A stretch of 64,000 nt of DNA from Dipteronia dyeriana (lineage: Eukaryota; Streptophyta; Magnoliopsida; Sapindales; Sapindaceae). The translations under genes and the position numbers were made by a program. The stretch is from NCBI GenBank assembly GCA_032871835.1, contig CM065297.1, positions 2,296,501-2,360,500 of the forward strand, read 5' to 3'. The notes under the pieces are model-generated. The model saw only the letters and a list, made by a program, of their open reading frames with translations, searched no databases and was not told where the DNA came from. Below are positions 59,251 through 64,000 of the stretch, in pieces (the stretch's first letter is position 1; each line of letters begins with the position of its first letter).

Positions 59251-62200
59251 GTTAGGATTCTGAAATGTCTTTCAACGTTTGCCCTCCAGATAAGTTGAAG
59301 CACTCGGTAGTCAGCACTCATCCTTATAAACACATTCATCGATCCATTCATTTAAAATAGAAAGACAGGGAGAGGGTGATATTTTTGTACCAAAGCAAAT
59401 AGTTTCATTAGTGACAGGGATCGATCGCTAAACAACTTTGCCCCTACAACAAGATGTTGAATGACTAACTAATGGGTTATATTTTGATGCGATGGAAATG
59501 TTTTTATTTTTCAAATTTATCAAGTGTTTCTCTGAACTAAAATTCAGTCCAGCAGTTTTTCTTATTTCAACTTAAATATATTTTTATTGATTTTAATCAA
59601 ACACTATAAGATAAACCAAATAAAATGTTTTTAATCCATCTACAAATACCGCTAACACGATATCAAAAATGATCTGTATTAAGTAATAACCATATTTCCT
59701 TTTAGATTAGGGTGTACCTCCATTATCATATTAATAGTAGGAGTTCGAGTTTCATGATATGTATTTTATAAATATACGTGATTATTAATTTTTTCTAATT
59801 GTATAGGAGATTCTTGTATATTGTGCTTAATCTTGGTAAGATTTAATAAAGCTTGACCCATTTTTTATGGATTTCAAAAATAAATAATGAAAAAAAAAAC
59901 TCTATAATTCCCAAATTATGCAAATGGGGTGTCCTATTTTTGTTGATTTTGACCCAAAAACAGAAGAATTTTCCACATTAAAAAATGGATTGTGTGCGTG
60001 TTAGACAATACTTCACCACACAACAAGTGTTATAAATGACCCTCCATATCGGCGGGGTCCATAATTAATTTACTTACCAGTGAAGGGGTAGCGTGTACCA
60101 TGAAAACTACCAACCACAATTTTTCCAAAGAGTTTCAAATTTCTAATCATGAATTTATTTATTTTTTAGGTCAGACTCAACCATGCACAGCAATTGTAGT
60201 TGTCACAGTAATTTCAGTTTCAGTTCTCTCTTGCAGCTTGTTCGTTGCTTCAAGTTAACTTCATTTGCTAAGCAATTCTTGTTTATTAAGATTTAAGGTT
60301 AATATTTGGTGCAATTGGCAAAAGCAAGTATTATAGCAACATTAAGGATTTTAATATTGCTATTAACTTGTTTCTTACATTAATTATTGCTATTAATTTT
60401 TTTATTTTTTTGCTTTTTTTTAAAGAAGGCAATAGAAGCATAGTAGTAATAAATTTTAAAAAATTGAACATAAGATTCCAATGAAGACCCATATGACATG
60501 ACACCTACCATTGGTTTAAAACATCATTTTCTGCTATCAAAGTGAAGGATATATGGGAATATATGGCAACTTAATGTTCTCATGCATCTTTCACCTTTAA
60601 TTTTCTTTTCCCTTTTTGATACACAATTTTCTCCTTTTATTTTTTATTTTATTTTTTAACTTATGGTCAATTTCATTCATTTACCTTTCTATTTCAGTCT
60701 AATTACATACAAACCCACCTACTTTTGAAAAATAAACCAAGACCCCTTTCTAGGAAAGGATTTCTTATAAACTTGAAACAAATATTTTTAAAGAATTGCA
60801 CAAAGGTATCATATAACTTCCAAAACCCTTGTTAGGTTTGATCCAGGATCGAAAAAAAAAAAGACAACTTTTTATTATGTGAAGATTAGGTAAAAACTAA
60901 ATCGGGGTTTTTACCGTGTGTTTCGATTTTCAAAATTCACCCTTGATATAAATGTTCTTTTATAATGGTTATTATTATTATTTAAAAATATATATATATT
61001 ACAAAAATTCGGGTTTTTTTTTCATTCAAGGAAGAGTACTTCAACCCATAACCTCAATTTGTCTCGTTATGGGGTCTTAAGGACACTGTTTAGAGCCCTC
61101 CATGCTTTGGGCAGTTAGAGCCATCAGAAATTGCCTCCCCACAAAAACAAGATCACTGACTTCATCAATGACCCAAATTCAAAACAAAAATCACAAGAGG
61201 CTGGTGCTACAATAAAACACCCTACATTTAATTCAAATGTGTCATCACCATCATCTTCATCAACATTCCATCCATCCACCACCCCATATATTTTAATTAG
61301 TTTAATAATATTTTATACCCATCACTAATTTTCTTCTCTCAACTCAATCCCTCCTACTTCCCTTAAAAGGAAAGTTAAATAAAATATTTTTTTAATAATG
61401 ATTCTATGATCATATTAGATCATCTCTTAATCACAAAGTTAATTAATATTAGGTTGCATCTTACATTATCCAATACACCCACTAAAAGAATGCAAATGCA
61501 CACCTTTTTTAACACTTACAAGAAGAATAAACAAAGCATTATCTTAGTATTAAGATAATCTTAAGATAATAATAAAAGTATTAGAGGGAACAAAATCAAC
61601 AAATCAATGATCATAAAATGATGCATTTAGCAATATAAAATGAACTATCAAATCTCTCTTGTCAAATTATCAACTTCTGCACACACAAAAAAACCAAACA
61701 TTAAAGTATTTGAGTAAAGTTAATAGGATACAATAGAATATTAAGTTTGTAACCGCTCTCTAATCTTTCTTTTTTGGTTCTTTGCAAGAAGAAGCACTTT
61801 TTGCTTCTTTCTCTCAGACATAAGATCAGGAAGAAGAAGCACTTTTTCTCTCTCTCTCTCACTTCCTGTGTATCTGAGGAGACATTAGATTCAGACAATT
61901 TGGAGAAGAAGAACTGAACAACACTTGATAATTAATTTCCCACAAAAAAAAAAAAAGAAGAATTAATTAATTAAGCTATAATTAACAAAATAAAAACTCA
62001 AGAACAAGCAAGAGAAATTAAATTAACAAAATAAATTCCCTTTTTTTGGATCAAATATCTCTCCCCATGTTATCCTCAACAGAGTGATCGATGATCGTCA
62101 TAATTAAACTAAAAAGAAAAAAGAAATGATTGAAAGAAATTTAAAAAGAGAAGATTAAAAAAAAAAGAAAACAACTAAAATTAATAACAACCGTAGTACT

Positions 62201-62266
62201 TAGTAACAGTAGTAATACTCTCTATCTCTAAATCACCTTATTAATTAATCTCAAAACGACGGCGTT
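59251..62266. other. Intergenic DNA and 3' side of the ZHD gene
   Basis: AT-rich with many poly-A and poly-T runs. No gene was recognised; the 65-residue ORFs at 61131 and 61701 lack domains. The last few hundred bases before 62266 are probably ZHD 3' UTR on the minus strand. A duplicated AAGAAGAAGCACTTTTT occurs near 61787 and 61831. Confidence 0.5.
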
Positions 62267-63376
62267 TTAAGATGAAGACGACGACCCACCACCTCCACCA
62301 TTCGCCGCCGTCGCAACAACAAGACTGGCACTCTGGAAATGATGATTCAAGTTCTGGCCACCACCACCACCACCACCACCATTGCTGTTGCCATTCTCTT
62401 CTTCTTCATGACCACCACCACTACCAGTCTCGTTGTCGTCGTCGTCAGCGTCGTTGATGCCATTGTTTTTGCTTCCGTTGATTTGAAGATCGATCGACCT
62501 AGTGGAGGTCCCATTGGAGTCTCGTTGTTGTTTAGCGAAAGTGTTTTTGTTGTTGTGCATCCAAACTTTCAAAACAGTCCTGTCGACGCCGACTTGGTTG
62601 CAGAATTCATGTACAATCTCATCGTCTCTCTTCTGCATCTTCCAACCAACTCTCTCGGCGAATTCGAACATTTTCTCCTTCTGGGCTTGACTGAACTTGG
62701 TCCGAAACCGTTTCCTCGAGTTCGACCCGACAATCCCCAACCTGGACCCGACCATATTCGTGTTGTTGACGATGCTATCAGGAGGAGGGTTTTGAAGGTT
62801 TCCGGAGAGAGCGAGAAGCATGTGGGGTGCCGAAGGGTAGTAGGAAGAGGAGATCGGCGGAGGCGAGGAGGAGTTCGGGCTACGGAGAGGTAACGGATGC
62901 TGGGTCGGAGGCGGAGGCGGGTGGTGGCGGTGGTGTGGTTGGTACTCGATTGTGGCCGTAGCGTTGGCGGCGTTGGCGCTGTTTGTTGCAGTTGCTGCTG
63001 TGAGATTGGCGTTGTTGTCCTCTGGCTCACGGCGGTGGAAGTTGCGGTGGCAGCCACAAGCGGCGCATTTTAAGGATGTGGGGTCGGCGGAAATAGCGTT
63101 GGGAGACGGCATGAACTCGCCACAGCCGTCGAGCGCGTGACCACCCATGGTGGCTGCATGGTTCTTAAGACATTCTTTGTAAGTAATAACAATAGGGTGG
63201 TGGTGGTGGTGATGGCCATGGCGGTGGCGCTTCAAAACACCGTTTGTGAAACTTATAGGCTTGGCTGTGGCGGTGGTGGTGGGTTGGATCCGAGGAGGAG
63301 CAGTTTCAGTGCTTTCAGCTTCTGGAGATTTGGTGGTTGTTTGAGTGTTTGTTTGTGTAGTCGGAGTCAAGTCCAT
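62267..63376 (-). CDS. Zinc finger homeodomain protein (ZF-HD), ZHD9/ZHD10-like, 369 aa
   Basis: A single intact exon encodes 369 residues. Residues 66-117 form the ZF-HD dimerisation finger ([41 protein letters not shown]). Residues about 221-279 form the homeodomain (RKRFRTKFSQAQKEKMFEFA, VLKVWMHNNKNTF); the WMHNNK recognition helix is diagnostic of plant ZF-HD proteins. Before the finger is a run of seven His-rich residues (HGHHHHHH). Between the domains lie Pro/Ser-rich and His/Pro-rich stretches. The C-terminus is acidic, then poly-Gly and poly-Ser. Such proteins are nuclear DNA-binding dimers that recognise ATTA-core sites and are inhibited by MIF proteins. The KNTF ending of the homeodomain and the neighbouring MYB and MIF genes favour the ZHD9/ZHD10 group. 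The start at 63376 is the first ATG of the open frame. Confidence 0.95.
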   Translation of the reverse strand: MDLTPTTQTNTQTTTKSPEAESTETAPPRIQPTTTATAKPISFTNGVLKRHRHGHHHHHHPIVITYKECLKNHAATMGGHALDGCGEFMPSPNAISADPTSLKCAACGCHRNFHRREPEDNNANLTAATATNSANAANATATIEYQPHHRHHPPPPPTQHPLPLRSPNSSSPPPISSSYYPSAPHMLLALSGNLQNPPPDSIVNNTNMVGSRLGIVGSNSRKRFRTKFSQAQKEKMFEFAERVGWKMQKRDDEIVHEFCNQVGVDRTVLKVWMHNNKNTFAKQQRDSNGTSTRSIDLQINGSKNNGINDADDDDNETGSGGGHEEEENGNSNGGGGGGGGQNLNHHFQSASLVVATAANGGGGGSSSSS

Positions 63377-63680
63377 GGCAGCTCCTCAAACATTTAAAAA
63401 AAAATGAAAATTATAAGAGAAATTTTATGTTCTTATGGTTTTTATGTTCTTGTAAGAAATCATTTGTGGGTTAAATCAAATGAATTTTTAGAAGAGAAAT
63501 GGAGATGGAGGATGTCGAAGATGTGCAGTGATGACTACTGTTGATAATAAAAAATCTGGGTTTTGTGGTTGTCCCTTCTTAACCACTTGTTTTTTTAACT
63601 ATGGTTCTAATCCATGGTTAACTTCCTCACCTTATTTGACCCCACTTTTGGGTTAACACTCTTATATACTCTAATTATTA
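63377..63680 (-). promoter_or_regulatory. Promoter and 5' UTR of the ZHD gene
   Basis: On the minus strand AGTATATAAG at 63661-63670 is a good TATA box, about 285 bases before the start codon, giving a leader of roughly 250 bases. The leader contains ATGs on the minus strand, so the exact start of transcription matters for upstream ORFs. Inferred from sequence only. Confidence 0.5.
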
Positions 63681-64000
63681 TACCCTTGCTCTCCTTTTCT
63701 TTTCTTTTTTTCTTTTCACGGCAGTATTTATCCAGTAGATCTACACCACTGGAATTAATATAAACCGAAAATCTAATTAATATAAATGTTAATGGTCCAA
63801 ACCCTATTATCTTTTTAGACAATTTTATCCCTCCATATCCATATATCATATTTTTAGAAAGGATTAATGGTGACACCTTAGAAGGGTGAATAAAAACCAC
63901 TTGAATTAAGGACAATGTAAAAACAAATAATTTAAACCAAAAATCTAATTAATATAAGTGTTAATGGCATAGCAACGAGACAGCTTCAACTTGGTGACGA
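63681..64000. other. Upstream flank of the ZHD gene
   Basis: AT-rich. The phrase AAAATCTAATTAATATAA with GTTAATGG occurs twice (about 63768-63794 and 63942-63968), a short direct repeat. The 102-residue minus-strand ORF has no domain. No gene is supported. Confidence 0.5.

Noticed and set aside
61131..61328. 65-residue Ser/Thr-rich ORF
   Set aside because: No domain and no promoter context; lies in the AT-rich 3' flank of the ZHD gene.
62339..63057. Several ORFs overlapping the ZHD gene in other frames
   Set aside because: Shadows of the GC-rich ZHD coding exon; they lack domains.

Overview
The window is nuclear DNA of a flowering plant, probably a eudicot. The evidence is a strongly AT-rich background, spliceosomal GT-AG introns, plant-only regulator families (subgroup-1 R2R3-MYB, ZF-HD homeodomain and mini zinc finger proteins), and plant-type copia, gypsy, hAT, MULE-like and LINE debris. 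The species cannot be named from the sequence alone.

Four host protein genes stand out. A three-exon R2R3-MYB of the MYB30 type lies at 4121-5457 (+). A plant mitochondrial ribosomal protein mL41 gene (Pfam MRP-L27 family) lies at 29243-31637 (+) and carries a frameshift. An intronless MIF mini zinc finger lies at 36685-36972 (+). An intronless ZF-HD homeodomain protein of 369 residues lies at 62267-63376 (-). A tRNA-Leu(UAG)-like gene with several stem mismatches is at 33985-34064. From memory, Arabidopsis MYB30, MIF2 and ZHD9/HB34 are consecutive loci on chromosome 3, and a paralogous chromosome 5 region holds ZHD10 near mL41-type loci. The window therefore looks like an ancestral MYB30-mL41-MIF2-ZHD9/10 block stretched by transposons.

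Layout. 1-3500: AT-rich DNA with hAT-like MITEs built on CGGTTCGGTT repeats. 3500-5530: the MYB gene with TATA box and a TTA repeat in its 3' region. 5530-15150: intergenic DNA with two copies of a long-TIR element filled with TCGAG/TCGAT tandem arrays, and a hAT-type element with a perfect 8-bp target duplication. 15275-20669: a complete but inactivated Ty1-copia element with two 501-bp LTRs. 20700-26000: a decayed hAT transposase on the minus strand, broken by a gypsy chromovirus fragment with LTR and by a 1.27-kb probable solo LTR. 26200-28480: a possible MULE-like element just upstream of mL41. 28480-31640: mL41. 33200-43000: the tRNA, small palindromic MITEs set in TA microsatellites, the MIF gene and a tRNA-derived SINE candidate. 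43077-45031: LINE ORF1 remnant. 45240-50400: two more TCGAG-array elements, a Tourist-like element and a nested hAT MITE. 50400-62266: mostly empty AT-rich DNA with several MITEs. 62267-63670: the ZHD gene and its promoter.

How the genes relate. MIF proteins are truncated ZF-HD proteins that can dimerise with ZHD homeodomain proteins and block them, so a putative inhibitor and a possible partner lie about 25 kb apart. MYB30-type factors act in defence-linked cell death, very-long-chain fatty acid synthesis and hormone response. mL41 belongs to the large subunit of the mitochondrial ribosome and is linked here by position only.

Limits. Exon joins, TIRs and target duplications were read by eye. 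Family assignments rest on remembered motifs, without database searches.
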